Source: an uncultured Kocuria sp.
GTDB taxonomy: Bacteria; Actinomycetota; Actinomycetes; Actinomycetales; Micrococcaceae
Direction of reading: 5' to 3'
Assembly (NCBI RefSeq): GCF_947500125.1
Contig: NZ_CANMRA010000018.1
Coordinates: 26,030 to 90,029 of the forward strand
Length of the DNA: 64,000 nt
The notes beneath the pieces are model-generated. The model did no database searches. It was given only the letters and a program-made list of their open reading frames with translations, and was not told the DNA's origin. Position numbers and translations under genes: made by a program. Positions 46,734 through 55,196 of this stretch are shown here, one piece after another. Positions within the stretch are counted from its first letter, which is position 1. Each line of letters begins with the position of its first letter.

Positions 46734-47951
46734 ATGACCTCCCGCACCGTGACGCCGCGGGCCCTGCCGTGGGTGGTCGCCGGCATCGTGCTCGTGGCGC
46801 TGAGCCTGCGCGGGCCGATCATCGCCCCGACCCCCGTCATCACGGAGATCCAGTCCGACCTCGGGCTCTCGGCGGCGACCGCGGGCCTGCTCACGGGCCT
46901 GCCGGTGCTGCTCTTCGCCCTGGTCACCCCGCTGGCCTCGAAGCTCATCGGACGCCTCGGGCCGGAGGCGGCGATCCTGATCTGCCTGACGGGCGTGCTG
47001 GCCGGGACCGTCATCCGCTCCGCCGGCCCCGCCGCGGTGGTCCTGGCCGGCACCGTGGTCATCGGCGCCGCGATCGCCGTGGGCAACATCGTGGTCCCGG
47101 TGATCATCCGCCGCGACGTCTCCTGGCGCCGGATCCCCACGGTGACCGCCGCCTACACCGCAGCCCTCAACGTCGGGTCGATGATCACCGCCCTGGGCAC
47201 CGCGCCGCTGGCCGCCGCCGTCGGCTGGCGCTGGGCGCTGGCCGCCTGGGGCGCCCTGACCGTGGTGGCCCTGGTCTTCTGGCTGGGCGTGGCGCGCCGC
47301 CGGGCCGGCACGCCGACCGCGCCCCGCACCTCCCCCGCCGAACCGCCCACCACCACGGGGGCCTCGGGAACGACCCGGGGCACGGGCCAGGTCCGGCGCA
47401 TCGGCTGGTGGCTGACCCTCGCCTTCTGCGGCCAGGCCTTCTCCTACTACTCCATCACCGCCTGGCTGCCCACCCTGCTGGCCGACACCCGCGGGCTGAG
47501 CCTGGCCGCCTCCGGGGCCGGCGCCTCGCTGTTCCAGGTCGCCGCCATCGCCGGGGCCCTGGGCGTGCCCCCGCTGGCCGCCCGCACTCCGCCATGGGTG
47601 CCGGTGGCCGTCGTCGGCGCCCTGTGGATCACCCTGCCCGTGGGGCTGCTGATCGCGCCCGAGGCCTACCTGGGATGGTCCGTCATCGGCGGCATCGCCC
47701 AGGGCGGGGGCTTCACCGTGATCTTCTCGGTCGTCTCGCGCATCGTGCGCTCCGATGCCGAGGCCGCGGCGACCTCCGCCCGCGTCCAGGGCAGCGGCTA
47801 CCTGGCCGCGACCGTCGGCCCGCCCCTGGTCGGCGCGCTGAACTCCGTCACCGGGGGCTGGACCGTCCCCCTGCTGGTCGTGCTGGGCGCCACCACCGTC
47901 TTCCTGGCCGGCGGCCTCCTGGCCGTGCGGGAGACCCGGCGCCGCACGTAG
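46734..47951 (+). CDS. MFS transporter, CynX/NimT family
   Basis: This 405-residue, 12-helix transporter starts with the CynX-type segment VLVALSLRGPIIAPTPVITE and has RPxx-like loop GRLGPEAAILICLTG and VVPVIIRRDV. Family members include the cyanate transporter CynX and NimT, linked to 2-nitroimidazole; most are of unknown substrate. No cyanase is nearby. A weak ribosome site (CCGCTGAG) and the stop-start spacing to the leader peptide suggest coupled translation. Confidence 0.9.
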   Translation: MTSRTVTPRALPWVVAGIVLVALSLRGPIIAPTPVITEIQSDLGLSAATAGLLTGLPVLLFALVTPLASKLIGRLGPEAAILICLTGVLAGTVIRSAGPAAVVLAGTVVIGAAIAVGNIVVPVIIRRDVSWRRIPTVTAAYTAALNVGSMITALGTAPLAAAVGWRWALAAWGALTVVALVFWLGVARRRAGTPTAPRTSPAEPPTTTGASGTTRGTGQVRRIGWWLTLAFCGQAFSYYSITAWLPTLLADTRGLSLAASGAGASLFQVAAIAGALGVPPLAARTPPWVPVAVVGALWITLPVGLLIAPEAYLGWSVIGGIAQGGGFTVIFSVVSRIVRSDAEAAATSARVQGSGYLAATVGPPLVGALNSVTGGWTVPLLVVLGATTVFLAGGLLAVRETRRRT

Positions 47952-47977
47952 GGGCCTCCGCGCCGGGGCATCCGTTC

Positions 47978-48517
47978 TCAGTCCAGCTCCACCACGGTGA
48001 TCGGCAGGGGCAGGGCCTCCGCGGTGAACGTGGTCTGCTCGGAGAACGGCACGCCCGCCTCGTCCCGCCCGAAGCACAGGGCCAGCACCTCCCCCGCGTC
48101 GGCGCCGGCCATCAGGGTCCAGTGCTGGCCGACGGCGTCCACGGCGTGGGCCTGGTGGTCGAGGTCCGCTTCTCCCTCGACGTCGGTGAAGCGGGCGCGG
48201 TAGGCCTCGAGCTCCTCGGGGGTCTGCAGCACTCCGGCGGAGACGATCGCCTCCTCGTCGCCGGTGACGGCCGGGGCCACCGGGTAGGCGATGCGGAACG
48301 GCGGCTCGAGCACCTCCAGCAGCTCCCGGGCGGGGGTGGCGTCGTCGCCGCGCAACCAGAGCCGGCCCGTCCCGTCGACGAAACCCGTGTACTCCTCGTC
48401 GTTGGGATAGAAGCAGAGGAAGCCCGAGCCCGGGATGCGCGCGGCCAGCCCGGTGAGGTCCGCGGCGTGCTCCACGGTCAGGAAGCGGGTGAGGGGCTCC
48501 AGCGGCAGGGGTTCCAC
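47978..48517 (-). CDS. Hypothetical 179-residue protein
   Basis: No family recognised. The protein is acidic, without membrane segments or signal peptide. It has mixed alpha/beta composition with LCFYPNDEEYTGF, GRLWLRGDDAT and LCFGRDEAGVPFSEQTTF. The start MEPLPLEPLTRFL is preceded by only a weak ribosome site. It converges with the CynX-type transporter, leaving 26 bases between stops. Confidence 0.65.
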   Translation of the reverse strand: MEPLPLEPLTRFLTVEHAADLTGLAARIPGSGFLCFYPNDEEYTGFVDGTGRLWLRGDDATPARELLEVLEPPFRIAYPVAPAVTGDEEAIVSAGVLQTPEELEAYRARFTDVEGEADLDHQAHAVDAVGQHWTLMAGADAGEVLALCFGRDEAGVPFSEQTTFTAEALPLPITVVELD

Positions 48518-48644
48518 GGGCGATGTCTCCTAGCGGGGCGGCAGAGGGGGGCGGGGCGGCGGGACGGCGACGAGGTGGTCGCGCCCGGACGCTCTACGCT
48601 ACGCCGTCGCCGCCGGGTCGCGGTTCCCCTCCAGGAACCGGGGG

Positions 48645-48670
48645 ACGTGGCGCCGTGACGTGGCGCCGTG
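48645..48670. repeat. 13-bp tandem repeat in a gene-free gap
   Basis: ACGTGGCGCCGTG occurs twice in direct succession, followed by a partial third copy. It lies in the 210-bp gap between the hypothetical protein and the CPBP gene, which otherwise shows nothing notable. Confidence 0.65.
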
Positions 48671-48727
48671 ACGTGCCGCCGCGTGTTCCGGACGGGACCG
48701 GAAGGTCGGTGGCGAGTCGCTCGGGCG

Positions 48728-49657
48728 TCATCCCGGGGTTCCCCGTCGGCCGGGTCGAGATCCCGGCCCCCGGGTCGGGGTCTTCTGCTGCCGGCGGCGT
48801 TCGTGCCTGGCTGCGAGCCAGACAGTGGCGAGCATCAGGGCGAGCACTTCGGCGAAGCCCAGGATCGCCGCCCACGGCATCGTGATCTCACCGCCTTGGA
48901 GGTTGTTGTAGAAGGACCCCAGGGGCACCAGCAGCGGCCACAGGACCAGCACACTGCGCACCAGGGCGAACGCGACCGCGTAGACCACCCCGAGGCCGAA
49001 GAGGAAGAGCATCTCCGAGGCGCCCATGCCGTAGCCGACGTGATAGGCGGCGTACAGAATCGCAGCTGCGCCGATACCGGCCACGGACCCGAAACCGGCT
49101 TCCAGCCGGTTCTGCACGAAGCCTCGGAAGAAGACGACTTCGAAGAACCCGACGGTCAGGGACAGCGCCAGCAACGGTGCCCAGTCCACCGGCTGGGGCA
49201 GGTCGTAGCCCCACAGCGTGAGTGCGAACTGCACCGCGGCCAGGCCCGCGCCCAGCGCCAGCGTCCGGCCGAGGTCGTCCCGGCGGAAACCGAGTTCGGA
49301 CAGACTCCTTCCGCGGATCCAGGTGGTGTAGACGACCGGGCCCACCACGCCGAGCAGCATCCCGGCGGCGAACGAGAGGAACAGGCCCAGGGTGTTCTGC
49401 TGGGTGAACCCCCGGAAAGCCAGCCAGAACAGGGCCACGACGCCGAGATAGAGCCCGGCCACCACGGCAAGGTCCAGCCGGTCCACGTGCAGCGCCCAGC
49501 GGGCCCTGGTGCCGGGGACGACCAGCACCAGGGCCAGGGCCGCCACCGGGACGGCGATTCCGTAGAGCACCTGGTTGCCGGCACCGAGCAGCAGCAGGGC
49601 CAGCACGAGAAAGACCGGCCACACCAGGTGGTGGAGCGAGCGTGCCGGCACGTTCAT
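48728..49657 (-). CDS. CPBP-family intramembrane protein (Abi/Rce1-like)
   Basis: This 309-residue protein has about eight membrane helices and the CPBP core: GFFEVVFFRGFVQNRLE, AAYHVGYGMGAS and a C-terminal FYNN. CPBP proteases normally carry EExxxR, but here the second glutamate is replaced by valine (EVVFFR). It may therefore be catalytically altered, or the family's usual alignment may shift. Such proteins process prenylated peptides, bacteriocins or membrane substrates. It stands alone. Confidence 0.82.
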   Translation of the reverse strand: MNVPARSLHHLVWPVFLVLALLLLGAGNQVLYGIAVPVAALALVLVVPGTRARWALHVDRLDLAVVAGLYLGVVALFWLAFRGFTQQNTLGLFLSFAAGMLLGVVGPVVYTTWIRGRSLSELGFRRDDLGRTLALGAGLAAVQFALTLWGYDLPQPVDWAPLLALSLTVGFFEVVFFRGFVQNRLEAGFGSVAGIGAAAILYAAYHVGYGMGASEMLFLFGLGVVYAVAFALVRSVLVLWPLLVPLGSFYNNLQGGEITMPWAAILGFAEVLALMLATVWLAARHERRRQQKTPTRGPGSRPGRRGTPG

Positions 49658-50163
49658 CGCCGGCTCCTCTCCGCGACGGCCCGCCCGGCACGGACCGCGC
49701 CCCGGACGTCGACGACCGCCTGGACGGGCCCGCCTGCGACGGGCCGGTGCGTCTGCCTGATCAGAGGTGCGGTATCGGTCAGCATGTCCGGGCCTTCTCC
49801 GCCTGTGGGCAGGAAGGTCCCCGGCCCTGGGACCGCCACGTTAACTCCGGTCGGTGACCGGCACCTACGCCCGTGGACGTTCCCGCGGATCTATGACGCC
49901 CACGCGGCGACGAACCTGCCGATGGCTTTCGGCCAGGAGGACGGCGATCCCGCCGTGCCGCCCGGGGACCCGGTCGCTGTCGGGCCCCGCCACGAGATCC
50001 GGTTGACGTCTTGACGGAATCTTGAGGATCCCGCGAGGTCAGCGCCAAAGGCGCCCGGCACTCTGGAATCAGATCGGCTCCGGATGCCCCGGGGCCATGG
50101 ACACGGCCCCACGGGCCGCACACGTCACCGGCCCCGAAGGGGGCCGGCACCACAGGGGGAGTC
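49658..50163. other. Gene-free stretch holding a response-regulator box
   Basis: No confident gene in 506 bases. A short open segment ending at 50014 (DAHAATNLPMAFGQEDGDP and on) looks protein-like and may be a gene remnant. The far end holds the direct repeat at 50006-50025 and the promoter of the next gene. Confidence 0.4.
50006..50025 (-). promoter_or_regulatory. CopR-like direct-repeat box upstream of the acyltransferase-like gene
   Basis: Read on the minus strand as TCAAGATTCCGTCAAGACGT, two half-sites repeat every 11 bases, as expected for OmpR-family regulators. It resembles the C. glutamicum CopR repeat (TGAAGATTT, two bases, TGAAGATTT; from memory) at 13 of 18 positions. The same core recurs at 58721-58740. 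Confidence 0.5.
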
Positions 50164-51402
50164 ATGAGCGTCATGCCACGAGCGGAGAAAACCGATCCAG
50201 GGGGACTGGATCATGCACTGATCCGGCCCACCCGCCGGCTGGTGGGCATCGACGCGGCCCGGGGCCTGGCACTGATCGGGCTGATGGCGATCCACATCCT
50301 GCCGTCCTGGAACGAGGAGACCGGGGAGGCCAGCGTCACCTGGCGGATCTTCTCCGGGGACTCCGCGGCCCTGTTCGCCCTGCTGGCCGGGGTCGGGCTG
50401 GCGCTGACCTCCGGCGGGCGCCACCCGCACGAGGGCAGGACGATGACCGCCGACCGGATCGGGCTGGCCGTGCGAGCCGTGCTGATCGCGATCGTGGGGC
50501 TGTGGATCGGCACCCTGATGCCCGAGGACCCGCCCGCCTACAACATCCTCATCTACTACGGGATGTTCTTCCTGCTGGCGATCCCCTTCCTGCACGCCGG
50601 CCCGAAGGTGCTCTTCATCTGTGCGGCGGTCTTCGGCCTGGTGTCCCCGCTGCTGATGCAGGGTCTGCTCAACGAGCTGCCCGCCTGGAGCTCCTACAAC
50701 CCGACGCTGACCACCGTGCTCGCCGAGCCCGGGGCCACGGCCTCCCAGCTGCTGCTCACCGGGTCCTACCCGGCCCTCCCGTACATGACCTACCTGCTGG
50801 TGGGGATGGGTCTGGGCCGGCTCAACCTGCGCAAGTCCGAGGTCCAGATCCGGCTGCTGGTCACCGGCATCGGGGTGGCGATCTTCGCCCAGGCCACCTC
50901 CTACTTCCTGCTCTACGCCTTCGGCGGCTACCAGCGGCTGCTGGACGCCTCGGCGATGGGCGAGGAAGAACTGGCCGAGGTCCTGATCTGGGGACCGGAC
51001 TCCCTGCCCACCTCCACGGTGTGGTGGCTGGCGATCGCCACCCCGCACACCAACACCCCGCTGGCGATCGCGGCCAGCCTGGGAGTGAGCCTGGCCGTTC
51101 TCGGGGCCTTCCTGCTGATCGCCCGCAAGGCCGAGGCCTGGCTGCTGCCGCTCTCAGCGATGGGGGTCATGACCCTGACCCTCTACACCGCCCACCTGGT
51201 GGCCCTGTCCTTCGAGGCCCACTACGACCAGCCCTACCTCTGGTACGTCCTCCACCTGGTGGTCGCGGCCCTGTTCGCGGTGGCCTGGCACCGGGCCCTG
51301 GGCCAGGGCCCGCTGGAGCGGGTGATCGGGCTGTCCGTGAAGGGCACCCGCCGGGCCGTGCTCGGCGGGACCTCCGGGAGGTCGGGGACCTTGCACGGGT
51401 AG
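50164..51402 (+). CDS. Heparan-alpha-glucosaminide N-acetyltransferase-like membrane protein
   Basis: This 412-residue membrane protein has about ten helices, beginning with RRLVGIDAARGLALIGLMAI and HILPSW. This arrangement matches the bacterial HGSNAT/DUF1624 group, which moves acyl groups across the membrane onto carbohydrates. The bacterial function is unknown. A long leader with a CopR-like repeat lies 139 bp upstream, and a two-component system gene pair converges from downstream, so copper or envelope stress control is plausible. Confidence 0.85.
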   Translation: MSVMPRAEKTDPGGLDHALIRPTRRLVGIDAARGLALIGLMAIHILPSWNEETGEASVTWRIFSGDSAALFALLAGVGLALTSGGRHPHEGRTMTADRIGLAVRAVLIAIVGLWIGTLMPEDPPAYNILIYYGMFFLLAIPFLHAGPKVLFICAAVFGLVSPLLMQGLLNELPAWSSYNPTLTTVLAEPGATASQLLLTGSYPALPYMTYLLVGMGLGRLNLRKSEVQIRLLVTGIGVAIFAQATSYFLLYAFGGYQRLLDASAMGEEELAEVLIWGPDSLPTSTVWWLAIATPHTNTPLAIAASLGVSLAVLGAFLLIARKAEAWLLPLSAMGVMTLTLYTAHLVALSFEAHYDQPYLWYVLHLVVAALFAVAWHRALGQGPLERVIGLSVKGTRRAVLGGTSGRSGTLHG

Positions 51403-51480
51403 CTCGACGCTGCACCCCCACGGGCCGTGCCCGTCACCAGGCCCCGAGGCTCGGGGGGCGGGTACGGCCCGTCGTCGTGC

Positions 51481-52638
51481 TCAGGCCTCGGGTCCGGGCG
51501 TCCGCTCGGCGGGCCGGTGGCGGGGCAGGTGGATCCGGAAGCTGGCCCCGTGACCGGGACCGTCACTGGTGGCCTCCAGCGTCCCGCCCTGGGCCTCGAC
51601 CAGGGCCTTGCTGATCGCCAGCCCCAGCCCCGAGCCGCCGCGGTGGGCCTCCCGGCCGGTGTTCGCGCGGTAGAAGCGCTCGAAGACGTGCGGGAGGTTC
51701 TCCGCGCTGATGCCCTCCCCCGAATCGGTGACCGTGTAGGTGACCGCCTCCGGGGCGTGGTCGGTGCGCAGGACGATGGTGCCCCCGGGAGGGGTGTGCC
51801 GCAGGGCGTTCTCCAGCAGGTTGCTCAGCACCTGGCCCATCCGCTCCGGGTCCAGCGGCAGCGCGGTGACCTCCATACCGGTGCTCACGGAGGTGATCGA
51901 CACGCCCTTGCCCACGGCGTCGGGCTCGATGGCCGCGACCGCCTGGGCCGCCAGGTGCTGCGGGTCCTGGGAGGTGAGCTGCAGGCGGGTCATGCCCTCC
52001 TCGGCGGCGGTGAGCTGGCGGATGTCGCGGGCCAGGCGCTCCAGGCGGGTGATCTGGGCGTTGAGGATCCCGGTGGTGTGTTCGTCGAGTTCGACCACCC
52101 CGTCCTCGATGCCCTCCAGGTGGCCCTTGAGGCTGGCCAGCGGGGTGCGCATTTCGTGGGCCAGATCGGCCAGCATCTGGCGCCGTGTGGTGTCCACCGC
52201 ACTGAGCTTGGCCGCCATCTCGTTGAAGGAGGAGGCCAGGGCGTCGAACTCCGGGCCCAGTTTGGTGGAGGTGACGCGCACGTCGTAGTTGCCCGCGGCC
52301 ACCTCACCGGCGGCGGTGCTGAAAGAGGCCAGGGACCGCCCGATCGTGCGGTAAAGGTAGAAGGTGAGCATCCCGGCGATGTAGAGCGCCGGCAACCCGC
52401 CGATGGCCAGGGCCGTGAGACTCACCGAGCGGAAGGCGTCCTGAAGGTGCACCAGCCCGAGGGCCTCATCGGCGTGACCGGCCTCGATGAGCTCGTGGTA
52501 GAACATGGTCGGCCCGACCAGCACCGCGGTCACGACCACAATGAGCAGCCCCACCAGCAGCACCGCGGTCTGGGCCAGCATCAGCCGCACGGTCAGCGGC
52601 CCCCAGGCCCGGGTGCGGCCGGTGGCGGTGGTACTCAT
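51481..52638 (-). CDS. Sensor histidine kinase
   Basis: The 385-residue kinase has two membrane helices (~12-40 and ~78-105) around a short ~35-residue external loop, then HAMP, HisKA with the phosphoacceptor histidine in DLAHEMRTPLASLKG (~161), and HATPase with LSNLLENALRHTPPGG, DSGEGI and GGSGLGLAI. The tiny external loop suggests a ligand or metal sensed at the membrane surface; it has two histidines (FYHELIEAGHADE). It overlaps the response-regulator gene by four bases. Confidence 0.94.
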   Translation of the reverse strand: MSTTATGRTRAWGPLTVRLMLAQTAVLLVGLLIVVVTAVLVGPTMFYHELIEAGHADEALGLVHLQDAFRSVSLTALAIGGLPALYIAGMLTFYLYRTIGRSLASFSTAAGEVAAGNYDVRVTSTKLGPEFDALASSFNEMAAKLSAVDTTRRQMLADLAHEMRTPLASLKGHLEGIEDGVVELDEHTTGILNAQITRLERLARDIRQLTAAEEGMTRLQLTSQDPQHLAAQAVAAIEPDAVGKGVSITSVSTGMEVTALPLDPERMGQVLSNLLENALRHTPPGGTIVLRTDHAPEAVTYTVTDSGEGISAENLPHVFERFYRANTGREAHRGGSGLGLAISKALVEAQGGTLEATSDGPGHGASFRIHLPRHRPAERTPGPEA

Positions 52639-53351
52639 CGCCCGGTGCCCATCCGGTAGCCGATGCCGCGGATCGTGTGGATGAACCGCGGGCTGGCTGC
52701 CTCGTCGCCGAGCTTCTTGCGGATCCGCCCGATGTGCACGTCCACCAGGTGCGCGTCCCCGGTCCAAGCCGTGTCCCAGACCAGCTCCACCAGCTGCCGG
52801 CGGGAGAGCACCAGCTGCGGGCGGGCCGCCAGCGCGGCCAGCAGGTCGAACTCGATCCGCGTCAGCACCACCGGTTCCCCGCCCAGGTGGACCTCGCGGG
52901 AGTCCTCGTCCACCACGAGGTCACCGATCACCAGCTCCTGCTCCTGCGAGGGGGGTGCCCCAGGAGCAGGCTGTGCGCGGGCCCGGCGCAGCATGGCCTG
53001 GACCCGGGCCACGAGCTCGCGCGGGCTGAACGGCTTGGTGACGTAGTCGTCGGCGCCCACCGACAGGCCCACGATCTTGTCGACCTCGTCGTCGCGGGCG
53101 GTGAGCATCAGCACGTGGCAGTCCGAGAAGGTCCGCACCTGACGGCACACTTCTATCCCGTCGATCCCCGGCAGCCCCAGATCCAGCACCAGCACGTCCG
53201 GGGCGAACTCCCGCACCGCGGCCACGGCCTCGGCGCCGTCGTGCCGCACGGCGACCTCCAGCCCGGCCTTGCGCAGATAGCCTGCGACCAGCTGCGCGAG
53301 GTCGATCTCGTCGTCGACCACCAGGACGCGGCCTGTCGGCGGTGAGGACAT
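52635..53351 (-). CDS. OmpR-family response regulator
   Basis: The 238-residue regulator has a receiver domain with phosphoacceptor aspartate in DVLVLDLGLPGIDG (~56) and the KPFSPREL switch, then a winged-helix DNA-binding domain ending RKKLGDEAASPRFIHTIRGI. The ATG at 53351 has GAGGAAGGAG. It works with the kinase downstream. Two direct-repeat boxes in this window (50006-50025, 58721-58740) match the 11-bp spacing such regulators use and may be its targets, which would make it CopR-like. Confidence 0.94.
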   Translation of the reverse strand: MSSPPTGRVLVVDDEIDLAQLVAGYLRKAGLEVAVRHDGAEAVAAVREFAPDVLVLDLGLPGIDGIEVCRQVRTFSDCHVLMLTARDDEVDKIVGLSVGADDYVTKPFSPRELVARVQAMLRRARAQPAPGAPPSQEQELVIGDLVVDEDSREVHLGGEPVVLTRIEFDLLAALAARPQLVLSRRQLVELVWDTAWTGDAHLVDVHIGRIRKKLGDEAASPRFIHTIRGIGYRMGTGR

Positions 53352-53402
53352 GGTGGCTCCTTCCTCGAGGCGCCCGTTCGGGGCCGGGCGGCTGGGCACA
53401 GG

Positions 53403-53768
53403 TCAGTCGTGGACGGGTTCGCCGGTGATCCGGTGGTCGGCGTGGTTGACGATCTCGCGGATCAGACGGACCAGGTGACCGTCCGGCACGGAGTAGATCA
53501 CGTGCCGGCCGGCCTTGTGCGTGTCGACCATCCCGGACAGCCGCAGCTTGGCCAGGTGCTGACTCACCACGGTGCGCGGCGCCCCCGTCGCCCGGGTGAG
53601 CTCGGTGACGCTGCGTGCTTCGTGGGTGAGCAGCCACAGCAGGTGCAGGCGGGTCGGCTCGGCCAGCAACCGCAGTGTTGCGGTCGCGGCCGCCAGGTGC
53701 TCCGGGTCCGGGGCCGCCTCGTGACGCAGGGACGCGGCGCCCGTGGTGGTCTCAGTCGTGGTGTTCAC
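53403..53768 (-). CDS. ArsR-family metal sensor with alpha5 zinc-type site
   Basis: From the GTG at 53768 (GAGG nine bases upstream; an ATG at 53777 is possible) this is a 121-residue ArsR/SmtB repressor with the recognition helix GAPRTVVSQHLAKLRLSGM. The C-terminal helix contains D-x-H-x10-H-x2-H (Asp ~96, His ~98, ~109, ~112), exactly the alpha5 site that binds zinc, cobalt or nickel in CzrA, SmtB and NmtR. The gene overlaps the end of the exporter gene, so both are in one operon and the exporter is probably a metal pump. Confidence 0.9.
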   Translation of the reverse strand: MNTTTETTTGAASLRHEAAPDPEHLAAATATLRLLAEPTRLHLLWLLTHEARSVTELTRATGAPRTVVSQHLAKLRLSGMVDTHKAGRHVIYSVPDGHLVRLIREIVNHADHRITGEPVHD

Positions 53769-55008
53769 GGTCCCCATCCTCCCCCACCACACTGGAGCGC
53801 ATTGGGTCCCGAGGCCAGGAGGCCGTCGCGACCCCGGCCCCGACCACGGCGATCGCTGTCAGCACGGCCGCCGACCAGCCCAGCCCGGCGGAGGCGCCGA
53901 TCCACCCGGCCACCGGATAGGTGACGATGAAGCAGGCGTGGGAGAGCGAGAACTGGGCGGTGAACACGTACGGCCGGGTGGTCTCGTCCGAGGCGTCGCG
54001 CAGCAGGCGGGCCGAGGGCGTCAGCACTGCCGAGGTGGCCGCGCCCAGCAGCATCCACAGGCCCAGCAGTGCCCACCACCCGGTGTCCGCGCCGGCCCGG
54101 AAGGACAGCAGCGTGGTGGCCAGCAGCACCGGCGGAATGGCGCCGGCGCCGGTGAGCATCACCGCCCGGTTGCCGAACCGGTCCAGGGCCGCAGGAGCGC
54201 ACAGCGCCACCACCATGGACCCGATGCCGAAGGCCGCGAGGGCGAGCGCCAGATCCGTCTCGGGACGCCCCATCACCTCGCGGACGTAAACCACCGTGTT
54301 CACCAGCACCAGAGCGGTCGGGGCCGCCACCGCGAGATCCAGGGCCAGCAGGGAGCGCAGCAGGGGCGTGCCCCGGAAGATCCGGGCTCCCAGAGTGGTC
54401 CGGTGCCACAGAGAGCCCTGTTCTCCACGTCCTGCCGCTCCGGCCGGCACCGCCGCGGCGAGCACCAGGACAGCGGAGGCCACGAAACCTCCGGCGGTGC
54501 CCAGGAACAGGTCGTGGTAGCTGAGCACGGTCAGCGCCACCGCGGCCAGTGCCGGGCTGACCAGGGCCTCCAGATCGTAGGCCAGCCGCGACAGGGACAG
54601 CGCGCGCGTGTAGTCGCGCTCCCGCGGCAGCACCGCCGGGATCACCGACTGGAACGCCGGCGTGAAGGTCGCCGAGGCCGCCTGGAGCACGAACACCACC
54701 GCGTAGACCTGCCACACCTCGGTGATCACCGGCAGGCACAGGGCCATCGCCGCCCGGAGGACATCGGCCCCGACCAGCACCGGCTTCACCGGCAGTCGGG
54801 CCACCGCGGCGTTGACCACGGGGGCCACTCCCACGTAGGCGATCATCTTGATCGCCAGTGCCGTGCCCAGCACCGCCCCGGCGCGGGCTCCGGCCAGGTC
54901 GAAGGCCAGCAGCCCCAGCGCCACGGTCAGCAGTCCGGTGCCGAGCAGGGCCACCACCTGGGCGGTGAACAGCCGTCGGTAGACCCGGTCGCCCAGAAAG
55001 CTCAGCAT
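53752..55008 (-). CDS. MFS exporter paired with the ArsR metal sensor
   Basis: This 418-residue, 12-helix MFS protein begins MLSFLGDRVYRRLFTAQVVA, with ALSLSRLAYDLEALVSPAL and the central charged loop. Related MFS proteins coupled to ArsR genes export cobalt, nickel or zinc, or have an unknown role. GAGGAGGCGGC precedes the ATG, and an 8-bp inverted repeat lies 14 bases upstream, suited to ArsR control. Together with the ArsR alpha5 site this suggests metal efflux, but the family alone does not prove it. Confidence 0.85.
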   Translation of the reverse strand: MLSFLGDRVYRRLFTAQVVALLGTGLLTVALGLLAFDLAGARAGAVLGTALAIKMIAYVGVAPVVNAAVARLPVKPVLVGADVLRAAMALCLPVITEVWQVYAVVFVLQAASATFTPAFQSVIPAVLPRERDYTRALSLSRLAYDLEALVSPALAAVALTVLSYHDLFLGTAGGFVASAVLVLAAAVPAGAAGRGEQGSLWHRTTLGARIFRGTPLLRSLLALDLAVAAPTALVLVNTVVYVREVMGRPETDLALALAAFGIGSMVVALCAPAALDRFGNRAVMLTGAGAIPPVLLATTLLSFRAGADTGWWALLGLWMLLGAATSAVLTPSARLLRDASDETTRPYVFTAQFSLSHACFIVTYPVAGWIGASAGLGWSAAVLTAIAVVGAGVATASWPRDPMRSSVVGEDGDREHHD

Positions 55009-55021
55009 GCCGCCTCCTCGC

Positions 55022-55045
55022 GTGCACGTGTGCGCCTACGTGCAC
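55022..55045. promoter_or_regulatory. ArsR-type operator before the MFS exporter
   Basis: GTGCACGT (55022-55029) and ACGTGCAC (55038-55045) are perfect arms around 8 bases, beside a TACAGT -10-like element on the minus strand. Size and position suit repression by the ArsR protein encoded in the same operon. Confidence 0.6.
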
Positions 55046-55196
55046 ATGAACTGTAGCAGGGCGGACCCTCGAAGGCACTGACCGTCCCGACGGCGGCGGC
55101 GACGCAGCAGCCCGGAGGTGACCGTCCCGGCCGCTGTGGCCGGCACGCCGGCGGTGCCGCCGGTGCCGCCGTCGCCGCCCTGACGGGGCCGGACGT

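Noticed and set aside
46461..48077. Very long minus-strand frames opposite the CynX-type transporter
   Set aside because: Gly/Ala/Arg-rich antisense shadows; the plus-strand transporter has full family signatures.
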